Of a stretch of DNA of 64,000 bases, positions 1 to 11,260 are shown one piece after another (position 1 is the stretch's first letter; each line of letters starts with the position of its first letter). Source of the DNA: Anastrepha obliqua (lineage: Eukaryota; Arthropoda; Insecta; Diptera; Tephritidae); NCBI RefSeq assembly GCF_027943255.1, contig NC_072893.1, positions 38,214,001 through 38,278,000 on the forward strand, read 5' to 3'. Below the pieces are notes generated by a model. The model was given only the letters and a program-made list of their open reading frames with translations. It was not told where the DNA came from and did no database searches. Made by a program: the position numbers and the translations under genes.

Positions 1-162
1 ACAGCGCGGTTGTTAAGGCCGATGATGTCAATATCAAGTTAGAATTAGCAGTTCTAATAAGTGGCGGAGAGTGAAAGTTCATTGCGCTGAACATTGGCGG
101 CGATCAAATCATATTTTGGAATCTGAATCGACACAAAACATTGTCTAAGGCAGCATTTAATA

Positions 163-585
163 AATGCAAGTTCCAAAGCGACTTATGTGAATGGTGCTCT
201 AGTGCGAACCCTTCCTAATATAGGAGATCGTCCAGCTAATTGCAAGCGACTACTGTCATTGATTGCGGACTCCATAATCCTTCATGCAGCACCCATCTAT
301 GCAGGAACCAAAAAGTCCAATCTACGAGAAGTAACACAGGTAAGACGCGCTACGTGTCGCTTGCGCGTATAGAACTGATGACGCAATCTGTGCAATAGCG
401 GAAAGGCTACCGCCGGCTCTAACAACGTGCAAGGAGAGCTCGGCCCACATCAGAACAAAAAGCAGCTGAGTGTTTGCTGACAGTTAGTCTGTGGCAGCAG
501 CGGTGGAATCAGTCACAAAACGAGCGTTGGACCTACAAACTCATTCCACGTCTTGACGAGTAGTTAGGAAGAAAACATGTAGACA
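163..585 (+). mobile_element. R1-like non-LTR retrotransposon remnant (end of reverse transcriptase)
   Basis: Translation gives an N-G-A-L-V-R-T-L-P-N-I-G-D segment followed by R-L-L-S-L-I-A-D-S-I-I-L-H-A-A-P-I, which has the spacing of the region after the RT palm in R1-clade proteins (usual form ARMMPNIGG then LLYAAP). The readable frame runs 187-372. Past a stop and frameshifts, a W-Q-Q-R-W segment, R-W-T-Y-K-L-I-P and L-G-R-K-H-V-D-T-D-F appear near 490-580, matching the tail that precedes the C-terminal zinc knuckle in this family. The same tail is much better kept in the element at the right edge of the window, 63780-63930. The catalytic palm is absent. This is a dead fragment of an element family whose best-known members target 28S rDNA; no rDNA is seen here. 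Confidence 0.75.
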
Positions 586-904
586 CAGACTTTATTTCAC
601 CTTTCACCAATGCTTCTAAACTTCAAAATCTGCAAAAAACATATATATTTTTTCGTGTAAAGTAGTCGCGCTCGAAGCGTCCTCACGATACTTCTGCTGC
701 GATGAAATTTTCTTCAACAAATGCAGTATATCTTTCAAATAATCGTAAAACTTTAGCAGTTTTGTTTAAAATTATATTAAGTAAACAAGATAGACTTCAG
801 CGTTTTGACTTGCGAGTGGGTTACCTCGGTTTTTCAGATGCTTTTAATTGACGACAAGACTCATTCGACAAGCGCGGTTGTCCCTGAAAGAGCAAAAGTA
901 TAAT
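586..904. other. Unassigned AT-rich spacer
   Basis: I see no coding signal or repeat ends that I recognise. It separates the R1-like remnant from the next retrotransposon fragment on the opposite strand. Confidence 0.4.
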
Positions 905-2245
905 CAATGAGAGCTCTGCACCAGGCCTTTGAAGAAAGGAGCACCCAGTGACCCTAATCGTCTGGTTAGCAAGTCCGGCCATTTACAGAGAATGTGCTTA
1001 ATAGTCTTCGTCTCTGAAATATCCCCACTGACCCCTAATGGGGATTAAGTGGTAAGCCTAGCTTTTCTACATGTTCGGAAATTCGGTGGGGTGAAGTCCC
1101 CTGAACTTCCTTAATTCTCCTTCTTCGGCCTAGGAATTTTCGAAATACGACCCGAAGAAATGAATCTGTGCTTTCCTGAGAAATAAGTTGTGCGATTCCC
1201 GTTTAGGTAACCTCTGCAACCAATTTAGTGGACTCCTTTCTGGCAAGCTCACCAGCAAATTCATTTCTGTACACATTTCTATGGCTTTGAACCCAGATCA
1301 AAGAAATATTACTTGCACACCCAAAAGATTTGATCTCCTCCTTACAGGAGTTGACCAATTTGGATCTGCATCATGGCATCATCAGAGCTTTGATCGCGGC
1401 AAAAAATTTCGATATTTCCCTCGTTCTCGCAATCCCTAAGCATTCTGCATGCCTGTAAAGACTTATGCCTGAAAAACCATCTTGGAGCTGTCAGCGATTT
1501 TCCCCTCGTTCCAATACTGCCTAGATTGGATTGCTCTGAAACGACCCTCAAATTCCAGTTTGCGGATAGAGAGAAATATCAAAGTTTAGAGAAATACGGT
1601 GTTAACTGCCTAAAAATGTCTTTTGAATGATTGCCTTGAGAGAGCAACCTCATTCAGTCTAATTGCACCTTAAGTAATGATGGAAGTAACGTGAAAGTCG
1701 TTGGGAAGTAAGTGCAAAATGACATTAAGGGGAGCACTGGGACAAGCTTTACATGCTCCGGTGATGCCAATACAATCAGTCTTTTGAATTCTCCCCAGTT
1801 TATTGATATTGTAGCCCTTTTGAAGAGCTTCCAACCAAACCAAGCATCCGTACGCTCTAATTGGCAGGAGGACTACGTTGTACATCCAAAGATCGACTTG
1901 TGGCTTGAGTCTCCATTTTTTGCCGAACACAGATTTGCAGGAGCAAAAAGCTTGCTGGCCTTCTCTACCCGATTTTCAATGTGTAGCTCTGAATGGAGTT
2001 GGGAGTCAAGTGTCACTCTTAGATACTTAACTTATTTAATATTTTATCTAAGAAGTATAAAACGAGGAGGTTTAGGTTTTCTGGTCCATAGTGTTTCGTA
2101 TTTTCTGAGGCCGCAACTTTCAGTCCACCGACTGAGTACAGCTAATGACCTTTCCAAGACCTCAGCCATGACTGAGGAGAACGGTCTCGATATCAACATC
2201 GGGGTTGCTAAGTATGACCTTCGTCAATAGCTGACTCCGCCCTAA
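905..2245 (-). mobile_element. I/LOA-type non-LTR retrotransposon, degraded RT thumb, RNase H and zinc-knuckle tail
   Basis: On the minus strand the order is RT thumb, then RNase H, then a C-terminal zinc-knuckle region. Recognisable pieces are V-L-L-P-I-R-A-Y-G-C-L-V-W near 1860-1820, G-I-T-G-A-C-K-A-C-P near 1770-1740, C-R-M-L-R-D in the RNase H region near 1440, and H-I-L-C-K-W-P-D-L-L-T-R-R-L near 1000-950. The same order and near-identical phrases recur at 30303-31505 (minus) and 10335-11260 (plus), so these three belong to one family. The copy is 5'-truncated near 2245, lacks the palm and carries many stops. It abuts an RTE-like 3' end at 2293. Confidence 0.8.
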
Positions 2246-2292
2246 CTTTAAAACGCACAATTTAAGTAGTTCATTAAAAACTAGGTTGTTCA

Positions 2293-2365
2293 AAAGAAAC
2301 GACTGGCGCGCTTTGTTAAACTCGGCCAAAATCGCGTAAGTGAATATTGCGCCAATTAAGAGGAA
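2293..2365 (+). mobile_element. RTE-like retrotransposon 3'-terminal fragment
   Basis: The plus strand reads W-R-A-L-L-N-S-A-K-I-A followed by a stop, then a short tail rich in AAG and GAA. The complement of the same C-terminus occurs at 11530-11685 and 15875-16228, always next to the motif GATTGGCGCNATAACCAC when read antisense. The clade call is tentative; it rests on the more complete fragment at 15500-15865. Confidence 0.6.
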
Positions 2366-2369
2366 GAAT

Positions 2370-3265
2370 TCTCGGATTGGTCTTTGGGCGGTCGGCTCGT
2401 TCTCTATTTTCATATATATGTGTGGTCACATGTATGTCTGTAAGTAATAGAGGACTGTAAATGTAACGAGGAATTATTAACTGTAATTTTCGAATAACGG
2501 CACTTTTTCAATGTTTGCTGTGCTTGAGTGAACTCAAACATACTTTTATCACACCACTTTTTTGTTGGTTTGTTAATTTTTTTTGTTATAAAGCAAGCGA
2601 AATAATTTAATTTTTATAAATTTATCGGTAAATCTGAGTTCCATAAAAAAATACATAAACAGTTTTTTCAAATATTGTACACCCTCTGGACAATAAGAAA
2701 TTATGCTGCAGTATACAGGCTGAAGTCATTCAATGTAAGCAACCAATCGATGTATTATAAAAGATTGTAAAGTTTTTCAGGTAAAGCCTCATTTCTAAAA
2801 TAAATAAGTATAATTATAAAATAAATAAGTATAATTATACACTTACCATTGAGACTGTTATAACCAAGAACAACATCTGTTGGTGTCTTATTAGCAGACG
2901 GCATATCTAGGGAGTAGATGCTAGCGCCATAGGATATGACCTGGAATTTTATACATCCATGGTATTTGTTTGTGTATTTGAATTATTAGTTAGTCCAAAC
3001 ACCGATGTCGCCTCAATGAACGTTGATGGTCAGTCATTGTTTTTAAAAGTGTTAAATTAAATGCATTGGCCGGTTCAGCCGATGTCATGCGAGTTAGCCA
3101 TAAGACCAATGTGAAGTGCAGCAATTGGCAAAATGAAAATGTGGCATGTCCGGGTGTAGTTTTCAGAGCATCGGCATGCAAAAACAGATAGAAAACATTA
3201 AAATAAGTGAGAGAAAAAGGAATGCTGTGCAGTTGAAATGAGACATAAATCATAAAAGAAAATAC
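2370..3265. other. AT-rich intergenic spacer
   Basis: No supported gene. A 20-nt stretch (ATAAAATAAATAAGTATAAT) is duplicated in tandem near 2796-2838. An open frame on the minus strand at 2990-3277 has no recognisable domain and I do not call it a gene. Confidence 0.4.
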
Positions 3266-3272
3266 ACAGTGA

Positions 3273-4673
3273 CTCACAGCTTATTTGGTGCAGCCAAAAA
3301 AAATTATTAAAATATCAAAACTATTTTATGCTATTTCCATTACAGAAAAAAATTTTATATTTTTTATTGTTAAATAACATGTTTTATTAAATAACAAAAA
3401 ATAGCAAAAAATGTTTCCTCATAAGACAGATATGGCAAATTAAAATAATTCAGTTACAGTTTTGAGGTCACAGCTTAAATGATGCACTATAATAAATTAA
3501 AATTATTGAAAAAGCATAAACACTTTAATATTTCGATTTCATGATTACGGCTAATACTTAGTGGGGATTCAGAACAGCTTTTAATCGGGAATTCACAGAT
3601 TCTATTGTACAAGTTTTGCTGTGTAATCGGAACTAATTGTTTCCCATTCTTCCTGTAGTGGCCGTTTCAGATCAAAAGCATTAGAAATATTGTGGTTTCT
3701 TATTTTATTTTCCATAACTGACCACAAATGCTCAACAACATTGAGATCTGGACTCTGTGCAAGTGTCTGTACTGCTTGTGGGCGGTTTCAGATAAGCCAA
3801 GATTTTACAATACCAGGCGTATGCTTAGGATCGTTTTCTTGGTAGAACCTAAACGAATCCCTAATGCTAATTTTATCTCTTTATTTATGTTTTCTTCGAT
3901 AAATGTTAAATGTCGGACACCTGAATAGGACATGCAACCCCATATCATCACACTGCCCCCGCCGTGTTTAAGTGTAGAGCGTAAATTACATGTTTGAAGC
4001 GCAGTGTTTGATTTTCTCCAAATACAGGACGTCCAATCAGACCTGAAAAGGTTAAATTTGCTTTCGTTGACAAAAAAAAAAAACAACAGACTTGCAGAAC
4101 GAAATGTCTTTGTTCAAATGTTGTCTGCAAAATTATATTATTTGTTCTCTATTACGAGCATTAATCAACGGCTTAATTCGGGCAGTTCTTCCATGAATAT
4201 TTTCTTGCGCAGAACTCTACGAACAGTTTCAGGGTTTTAGATCTTGCCTACGTATTTTTCGACTTTGTTCGTTAATTTTGGAGCGCTTCAATCGGGTTTT
4301 TCTTTAACTTTGCGAACAATTCACCTCTTATCTGCATCATTAAATATTTTATTTGGCACAGATTTGCTTTTATCTTCTATCCTGTTTCGTGGCGAAACCT
4401 TTCTATAATGTGCTGGAAAGTTGAGGAACTAATAGCATAAATTTTTCCAATTTTTTGCTGGCTTTTGCCCTCTTTATAATGACGAATAACGTCTTCCCTC
4501 TCTCAAATGAGGTCCGTTTTCCCATTTTAAAAAATTTAAATTTCTTCAACTTTTCTTTACAAAAAGTTTTTGCGAATGACTTAAGAGGCTAAGCTAAACA
4601 GAAAAAAATACATTTCACCGTTATTGCATTCTCAGAGAAAATATAAAGTACACTGCACCATTTGAGCTGTGAG
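3273..4673 (-). mobile_element. Tc1-like DNA transposon with inverted termini
   Basis: The ends carry 21-nt imperfect inverted repeats (18 of 21 positions match): CTCACAGCTTATTTGGTGCA at 3273 and its counterpart complementary to 4653-4673. A further direct copy of the left end (TCACAGCTTAAATGATGCA) lies inside at 3468-3486, the arrangement seen in IR/DR-type Tc1 elements. Between them is a degraded Tc1 transposase on the minus strand. I could not identify the target TA duplication with certainty. Element length of about 1.4 kb suits the family. Confidence 0.85.
3545..4528 (-). pseudogene. Tc1-family transposase, broken
   Basis: Family role: a DDE transposase that cuts and pastes its own element at TA sites. 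The minus strand starts M-G-K-R-T-S-F-E-R at 4528, then a one-base shift leads to R-H-Y-K-E-G-K-S-Q-Q-K-I-G-K, the first helix-turn-helix. The best frame (4086-3805) contains F-V-N-E-S-K-F-N-L-F, which corresponds to the FSDESKFNLF catalytic block with the aspartate replaced, then K-H-G-G-G-S-V-M-I-W-G-C-M, diagnostic of Tc1 transposases. Downstream, L-Q-E-E-W-E-T-I-S-S and a C-terminal block can be pieced together through stops. Several frameshifts and stops make it non-functional. Confidence 0.85.
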
Positions 4674-4862
4674 CATATTTTGGTGAGAAAACTATTTGTT
4701 TCTATATTTTTTCAGCAAGCTTTGCTTTTGTTCTTTCTGCAGTGGTAAATATAGTTTACAAGTCGAATAAATTTTTTTTATTAAATTTAATAAACATCGA
4801 ACAATTTTCTATTTTATTATTATTATATATTATACTATTATTAAACCTTTTGGCTTATACAA

Positions 4863-5575
4863 CTAATATTGTACAAAATAGGACCCTTGAGAGTCAATAC
4901 ATCGCTGGTAGCGGTCATTCCACTGCAGGAAACATTTTTTTAACTCATCCGCCGGAATCGCGTTCAATTCGGCTGTCACAGTTTTTTTGATCGCCTCGAA
5001 GGAGTAGAAACGCCTCCCCTTCAGCTTTCTTTTCAGGCGCGGGAACAAGAAGAAGTCCGGAGGGGACAGGTCTGGGCTGTAGGGCGGCTGGGGAAGCACC
5101 GGAACCCCCATATTGGCCAATGCAGAGGTGTAGAGGAAGGCGGTGTGCGCCAGCGCATTGTCGTGATGAAGGGTCCAATTGTTGACGAGGTCGGGCCGAA
5201 CCCGGGCGACGCGGTTTTTTCAGCCGAAGGAGCACTTCTTTGTAAAATGCCGTGTTTACAGTGCTTCCTGGAGGTACAAACTCCTTGTGGACGATGCCTC
5301 GAGAGTCGAAAAAGATGATGCAAAGTTTGATCAAGTAACGTTGCTCCAACGATAGCTGCATTTTCGCCACTAAAAAGTCCTAACACACTTTTAAAACAGC
5401 TTTCACGCACGGAGCGATGTTGACTGTACTGCTGTTGCCAGCGAACTAGGACCGGTTTCTAGTGGAAGGGGAAGGTCCAACGATCATTTTCTCCCACCAG
5501 CCGATTCGGTTGATCGCTTGGCAGACGCTCCGCGCGGGAAGGCTCATTACTTTTCTATCAAACCCTGTATATATA
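4863..5575 (-). mobile_element. Internally deleted mariner (D34D)
   Basis: The C-terminal half of a mariner transposase is clear on the minus strand: F-F-D-S-R-G-I-V-H-K-E-F, then H-H-D-N-A-L-A-H across a frameshift, then Y-S-P-D-L-S-P-P-D-F-F-L-F. There are 34 residues between the last two catalytic aspartates, the mariner D34D hallmark. Upstream, M-Q-L-S-L-E-Q-R, which looks like the start of the N-terminal domain, is joined directly to the second catalytic block, so most of the DNA-binding region and the first aspartate are missing. The right end near 5540-5575 reads, in complement, ACAGGGTTTGATAGAAAAGT, a typical terminal sequence. It could only move if mobilised in trans. Confidence 0.85.
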
Positions 5576-5795
5576 ATTGGCGCTTATAGTCTTTTCCGGG
5601 ACCTATAGTACAGCCGACTTCGAACGGCAGATATTTTTATGAAGTGCTTTTTTATGGTAGAAATGCATTCTTAGGTTTGCATTATCGCTATTAGAAAAAA
5701 CGTGTTCTTCATTTTTGGTGTTTCACAGAGATTCGAACTTACGTACTCCGAAATCCCCACGGTAGTTACGCACCAATCAAGATGATGAAGAGAGC
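5576..5795 (-). repeat. tRNA-derived SINE (family 1), 5'-truncated
   Basis: This matches the complement of the same repeat at 39585-39895, 20926-21227 and 43412-43670: body phrases CCGACTTCGAACGGCAGATA, then GAGATTCGAAC, the complement of a pol III B-box. The tRNA-like head is cut off where the Jockey-like element begins at about 5796. Confidence 0.75.
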
Positions 5796-7575
5796 CCTGA
5801 CGGACTAAACATGCTGATGTTGAAAAAGCTGGAGTAGCATATCTCACCAAGGTCTTCAACTTGTATATGGCCACTCTTATCATTCCTGATAAGTGAAAAG
5901 CAGGGAAAAGGGGGCCCACTACTGAAACCTGGGAAACCCGCCAACCAAGGGGAGTCTTATCGCCCGATAACTCTCCTTTCCTCAGTAGTGAAGACTCTTG
6001 AAACCCTTCTACTCCCACTCTTTACGAGATACCTGACCCCAGCCTCTCACCAGCATGGTTTCCAAAGAGTGCATAGCACCACCACGGCACTCACCGTCAT
6101 TAACACCCAGGTAAACCGTGGCCTCAACCAAAACCGCCCCTGCGAGAGGACTGTCTTAGTAGTGTTGGATCTAAAAAAAAACTTTCGATACAGTCAGCCA
6201 CGCCACGCTACTAGATGACATTATGCAGTCGACACACCCGCCAGGACTGAAGATGTGGACCGCGAACTACCTGAGTGGTCGTCATTCGTCGATTCGAGAC
6301 CAAACATCTAAACAGAAGAAAATAAAGCAAGGTGTACCGCAGGGTGGTGTCCTTTCACCCTTGCTTTTCAATTTCTATATTTCGAAACTCCGCCAGCTAC
6401 CAGAGGGAGCCTCCCTGGTCTCATACACCGACGACTGCACGGTAATGGCGTTGGGCAATGACACTGATGGCCTATGCTCCAAGGTAAACGCCAGTCTTTC
6501 TCGCTTCTTCATTGCGAGGAATTTACAACACTCCCCTACTAAATCGACGGCGACCCTTTTTATCACGTGGACAAAGGCGGTCAGCTACAACTCAAGGTAA
6601 AAGTCGATGATACATAAATTCTGACGGTTAACAACCTCAAACTATTGGGAATTACCTTTGACAGTTTGCTCTCCTTCTCAACGCATACTACCGCTATTGC
6701 AACTAAAGTACAGAATCGCAACAAGGTACTCAAATAACTAGCTTGCCGGCAGCACTTGGGACAAAGACAAGGAAATGTTGCTGTCGATTTTTAAAGCAAT
6801 AGGCCGACCGGTTCTAAACTATGCTGCGCCTGTCTGGTCGCCTGGAACCAGTGATTCGCAGTGTACGAAACTTCAGACCTGTCAAAACACTGCATTAAGG
6901 ACCGCGACAGGATGTCTTTTGATGTCACCAATTCAACACCTACACGATAAGGCCCATATGCTGCGTGTTAAGGAGCATTACAAATTGCTCAGCAAGCAGT
7001 TTCTGCTAGGGTGTTACCGTAGGCCTCACTCATGTAGACACCTGCTCGAGCCTGAGCCATCTCCCAGGCACATCAGGAGGCATTTCCTCAACTACGCGGA
7101 CGAGATCCAGGACAAAATAAACGGACAACTACTGGACCGGACGCTCACAGACAGTCCATAAACGACATTCATCGGGAGACTCTCAAGGTGGTGAGAGGTC
7201 CCGGCCGCCGAATACCGTTATTGGAGTCCAACCACCACCAATCGAAGACGCAGAGCTCCAACTTCCCCGAGAGTCCCGCGTAACACTGGCACAAATACGT
7301 TCTGGATACTGTAGCAAGTTAAACTCCTACTTATCCAGAATCGACCCCGACCTATTAAACATATGTCCAGTCTGTGAAGGCACTCCGCACGACACTAACC
7401 ACCTTTCGCATGCCCCATTAAACCCACTCATCTAACACCCGTCTCCCTCTGGTTCCAACCCGTCGAAACAGCTAGTTTTCTGGGCCTACCGTTAGATGAG
7501 GTAGACGAAGACGACCGGTGATTTCGCTACACTGACAGGGCAAATGTACTGCTACACCAACAACAACAGAGAGAT
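5796..7575 (+). mobile_element. Jockey-type non-LTR retrotransposon, 5'-truncated, RT domain
   Basis: A reverse transcriptase can be followed almost throughout: P-L-L-K-P-G-K-P and S-Y-R-P-I-T-L-L-S near 5910-5980, Q-H-G-F-Q-R-V-H-S-T-T at 6050, L-V-V-L-D-L-K-K-N-F at 6155, V-P-Q-G-G-V-L-S-P-L-L-F-N at 6330-6370, and the catalytic Y-T-D-D at 6424-6435. The thumb (L-N-Y-A-A-P-V-W-S-P) lies near 6810. A C-terminal zinc knuckle, S-G-Y-C-S-K-L-N-S-Y and C-P-V-C-E-G-T-P-H-D-T, follows near 7300-7400. The end at 7550-7575 is CAACAACAACAG repeats, the family's 3' tail. Three open blocks (5988-6218, 6223-6600, 6775-7161) are separated by stops and frameshifts. The endonuclease and ORF1 are missing, as expected of a truncated insertion. 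Confidence 0.9.
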
Positions 7576-8154
7576 AAAAGAATTTCAAAGCAGATTGTAA
7601 TAAAATCATTTCATAAGAAATTTGGTAAGTAAAAAAGTTATTACATACACGTATGTATGATCAAATTTCCTCCCGACTACTCTGTTTTATGTAGTATAAA
7701 CATCTATAGTGGAGAAAAAAAAGTTTTGGTAAAGTCGTTGTTTTTAAGAAAATATATACGAAATATCTCGTAAAAACTATTTTGAGCAGCAACTCATACG
7801 TAGTTTGTGTCTTTTGTTCGTTTCCCTCTAAATGTGCAAACACATTTTCCACTACTTCATAAGTAATTCAAAACATACCATAACAAAAAGGGGAACAAAA
7901 GCGGGGGAAAAGTTAAGGCACTGCAGTGCGTGTAGTCTGTTTCTCCTTACATTACTGTGAACTTCTAATTAGACTGCTTTAAAAATGTTGATTTTGTTTG
8001 CGCACCGGATGAAACTTGAGCACAAAAAGTAAAAAAAAAAATAGTGAAACTGGAATTGGAACTGAAATCACTTTTATTTTGTTTTTGTGAAAACTGTAAA
8101 AAAATCAAAATCGGCGAAGGACATAAAAAAATATTATAATAATAAAATCTATTA
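7576..8154. other. AT-rich spacer
   Basis: No coding signal. It holds A- and T-runs; a 63-codon minus-strand open frame at 7661-7852 has no recognisable domain. Confidence 0.4.
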
Positions 8155-8700
8155 GGATGGGGAATAAGTTCGTAGCGTTTATTCGAAGACTTTTATTTAA
8201 ACAAAAAAAAAATTATTTAAATGAGCTAATCAATTACATATTCGCCGTTGCTGTTTACAACCTCTTTCCACCTCTCGACCAATTTGTTGATGCTCTTCCG
8301 CCAAAAATCGTCTGGTCTGGTGTCAAACAATTTGCTGACCCACTTTTTAAGGACCTCTTTGTTCTCGAAGGTAACGCCCTTCATATGGTTTGATAGGGAG
8401 AGGAAAAGATGGTAATCGGTCGGCGCAAGGTTTGGAGAATACGGCGGTTACTGAAGGACCTCCCATTCGAGCTTTTGGAGTGCGGCTTTGACGACTTGTG
8501 CAACATGAGGCCTGGCATTGTCGTGAAGGAGTATGGTTTGACCATGTCGATCAGGTCTTTTCAGTTGAATAGTCTCAATCACGCGATGTAGCTGGGCAAT
8601 GTGGTGCTCTTTGTTGTCCGTGGTGCTCTTTTCGAGCACTTCCCAGTGCACCATGGCCGCCTAGTCCCACCAAACACATATCATGATTTTCTTTGATGCT
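8155..8700 (-). mobile_element. mariner fragment, C-terminal half of transposase (D34D)
   Basis: The minus strand has I-L-L-H-D-N-A-R-P-H (second catalytic aspartate, near 8530) followed by a stop and P-P-Y-S-P-N-L-A-P-T-D-Y-H-L-F. The spacing of 34 residues between D and D is kept even across the stop. The tail L-V-E-R-W-K-E-V-V is the usual mariner C-terminus. The left edge GGATGGGGAATAAGTTCGTA at 8156 is probably the terminal repeat. The N-terminal half is lost beyond about 8700, so the matching end cannot be seen. Confidence 0.85.
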
Positions 8701-10334
8701 GAATCTTAAAATCTGTCAGCTCAATAACAAGCTTTATATATTTTTTGACACTCTGCGGCACGAAATAGGTAAGCTTAGGTTAGGGTGAAATGGCTACCCA
8801 AAGAGAGAGCACACTTGGACGAAAATCAAGAATTCGTTCCTTGTGATACCAAGGAGATAAGAAGGCTAGAAAAAATAGGTTATTAAGTAAAAAATATTTT
8901 TATATTTTTTTTTTCAAAAAAATTAAAAATCGCTAATAGAGTTGTTAGCTGTTAGTTATTTAGACAAAATTAAACCCTTTATTTATTCATTTTCTATTTG
9001 TATGTATACTCTGCAAATTGCCAGCCCATATTTTTGTAACGCTTGAAACATTAAAACTTTCCACCACCTTCCAAGAAAATGTGTGCCATTGTCCACCCTT
9101 GATTGCTATCCACTTGCTCGCCACACTTGGCCTTGCGCTCATTCGCCTACAATCAACGGATACATTACGGATTAATGTTAAGGATATTCCGGCGAGGCTT
9201 AAATAAAATCCTCTCATCTCACGTGCGTTCCAACGGCAACTGACCAACTTAAATGCCGACCAACTTAATGCGTGGCATTGCCTTTCAGAGAGCTTTTGTT
9301 GCACGCTTTGCATGTTTTGGTTTGTTGTATTGCTGTTGATATTTTGATGCTTCCCAACGCGCGACCTCAGTCGGTCGTGCATAAAGCGGGGAAGGAAATA
9401 AAAGTAAAATCTCGAAAGATAAAAAATGAGCAAAGTGAGCCTCTGTTTTCACCTGCTCTGTTTAAATTTGTTGCAAGCATTCTTAAGTGGTATAAAAACC
9501 CAAAACAAAAGATCACAGATTTCGATTTAGTTAAGTTAATTTGTTCATGAAAGTTAATTATTTTTCGGTAGATCTCTGAAACTAACCTCCGCGCTCCTAG
9601 AGCTGTCCGACTTCACGTAGTGGAGCTTGAACGGTGTTCGCCTACTTTTCGTCTTTAAATAGTTTTTCGGACTCTGATTGGGATCTTCTAAATTCTGAGA
9701 TAGTTGCCATATTCCGCTAGCAGAGCGCGTTGACATAAAATTTATAAATTACCTCAATTGAGATGGCGATGTGGATGTAAAATTATCCCCTTGTGGCTTA
9801 TCTCTAACCGCATGCCTTATAAGAGTAGAGTTTCGATCCCTGTAGTGCACTTTTATTGCGGCTCAGAAAGCCGTGGGTGGGTCCGAAGCAAAATTGTAAG
9901 AGTAATTTGGTTACTTGATCGTACAATTGGGCTCGCTTATTTCATACGTATTCTGAGCTCTTTCTATAAGTCGTTCTTCAAATGGCAACGAAGGGGATGT
10001 GCTGATTTTGCAAATCTTTATGCGGCCAAACAAATGTGAATCAAGTCACAGGTCTTTCTTTGGATGTATCCAGATGCCTGGATTGATGAGAAGATCTTCG
10101 AAAGGGCGACAATATTACTAAACTATTGCAAAGGACTGCATGTAGTGGCATCAACGGAACACTTGCCCCAGTGCTGCTCAGAATTTCGTTTTGCACTTAC
10201 TTCCCATCGACTTTTATGTTATTTCCATCGTCCCTCAAAGTGCAATCAGGTTAAAGACGGTTGGCCTCTGGAGGGAACCCTTCAAAGGTCATGGTAGCAT
10301 TTTTTAGCAATTAATAATGTATTTCTCCGAACTT
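8701..10334. other. Unassigned spacer with anonymous open frames
   Basis: Nothing diagnostic. A 148-codon frame on the minus strand (8987-9433), a 92-codon frame on the plus strand (9272-9550) and a 93-codon frame (9758-10039) overlap or lie near each other on opposite strands and show no domain I recognise. This is one of the few stretches over 1.5 kb with no recognisable transposon, so it could be ancestral host non-coding DNA. Confidence 0.35.
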
Positions 10335-11260
10335 CGAACAGATCTCTCTATCCGTAAACTAGAGTTTGAGAGTCGTACCAGGGCAAACTTTTCATGTAGG
10401 CAAGATTACAATGAGAGGAAAATCTGTATCGAGGCAGCTACTTACCTCTTCACAGATGGAAATGGAAGTCGGGGCAGGAGCTATGTTTAAATCAGCCAAT
10501 CTATTTTCTTACAATTGTCAAATGTTGGTAGTGAGGTAGAAGTCTTTGCGATCCTGCATGCATGCAAAACGTTAGGGAATGAGAGAGCGAGGGAGATATT
10601 AACAGTTGATGCTATGATGCAGATCCAAAGTAGTCAACTCCTGTAAGGAGGAGATCAAATATCTTTAGAATGTAGGTAACACTTCTCTGATCTGGGTTCT
10701 AGGACATCAAAATATAGAGGCAAATGAAAGTGTTGATGAGCCTGTGAGGAAGGGAACTGAATTGGTCTCAGATACCTCCTACTTGGTCCTCGGCATCCCC
10801 TGGCAATTGTTAAAGGGGAACTGCACAACTTATTTTTCAGGAAGGTACAGAAAAGATGGAGCTCCATTTCTTCATGTGCTATTTTTTAAACCATTTGGCA
10901 CCTTTACAATAGACGGAGGGTTCAGAAAGTGCTGGTGACTCCACAATGTCCAATTCCCAAACTTGTAACTGTGTTCACAGGTCATTGGACGATCGAGACA
11001 CATGCAGAAAAGCTGTGCTTACCATTTAATCTCCATTACTGAAGCTGTGGGGACCTTTCAGAGAAAGACACTGTTGAGCACTTTCTCTGTAAATAATGTC
11101 TCTAAAAAATATCTAAAATGTCTTAACAGCTAGACGATTAAGACCACTGGATGCATCTTTCTTCGACAGCCTGTTGCAGGGAGCCATCCTAAATCTCAAC
11201 AATCTTCTCACAACACAAACAGCTTTCGCTTTCACTAGATATCTGCATGATGGTATCAAA
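10335..11260 (+). mobile_element. I/LOA-type non-LTR retrotransposon, RNase H and zinc-knuckle tail
   Basis: Reading through many stops on the plus strand gives A-T-Y-L-F-T-D-G-N-G-S (RNase H first aspartate, near 10440), V-E-V-F-A-I-L-H-A-C-K-T-L (glutamate helix, 10530), L-G-H-Q-N-I-E-A-N-E-S-V-D-E (last RNase H motif, 10700) and F-T-G-H-W-T-I-E-T-H-A-E-K-L near 10980. The sequence C-G-D-L-S-E-K-D-T-V-E-H-F-L-C-K follows at 11040-11090, a CCHC-like tail knuckle. It is the same family as 905-2245 and 30303-31505, and the copy at 905-2245 lies on the other strand. Confidence 0.8.

Noticed and set aside
1712..2230. 172-codon plus-strand frame
   Set aside because: Antisense to an I/LOA-type RT remnant whose minus-strand reading shows real RT motifs.
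8987..9433. 148-codon minus-strand frame as a host gene
   Set aside because: No recognisable motif and an overlapping frame on the other strand; insufficient evidence for a gene.
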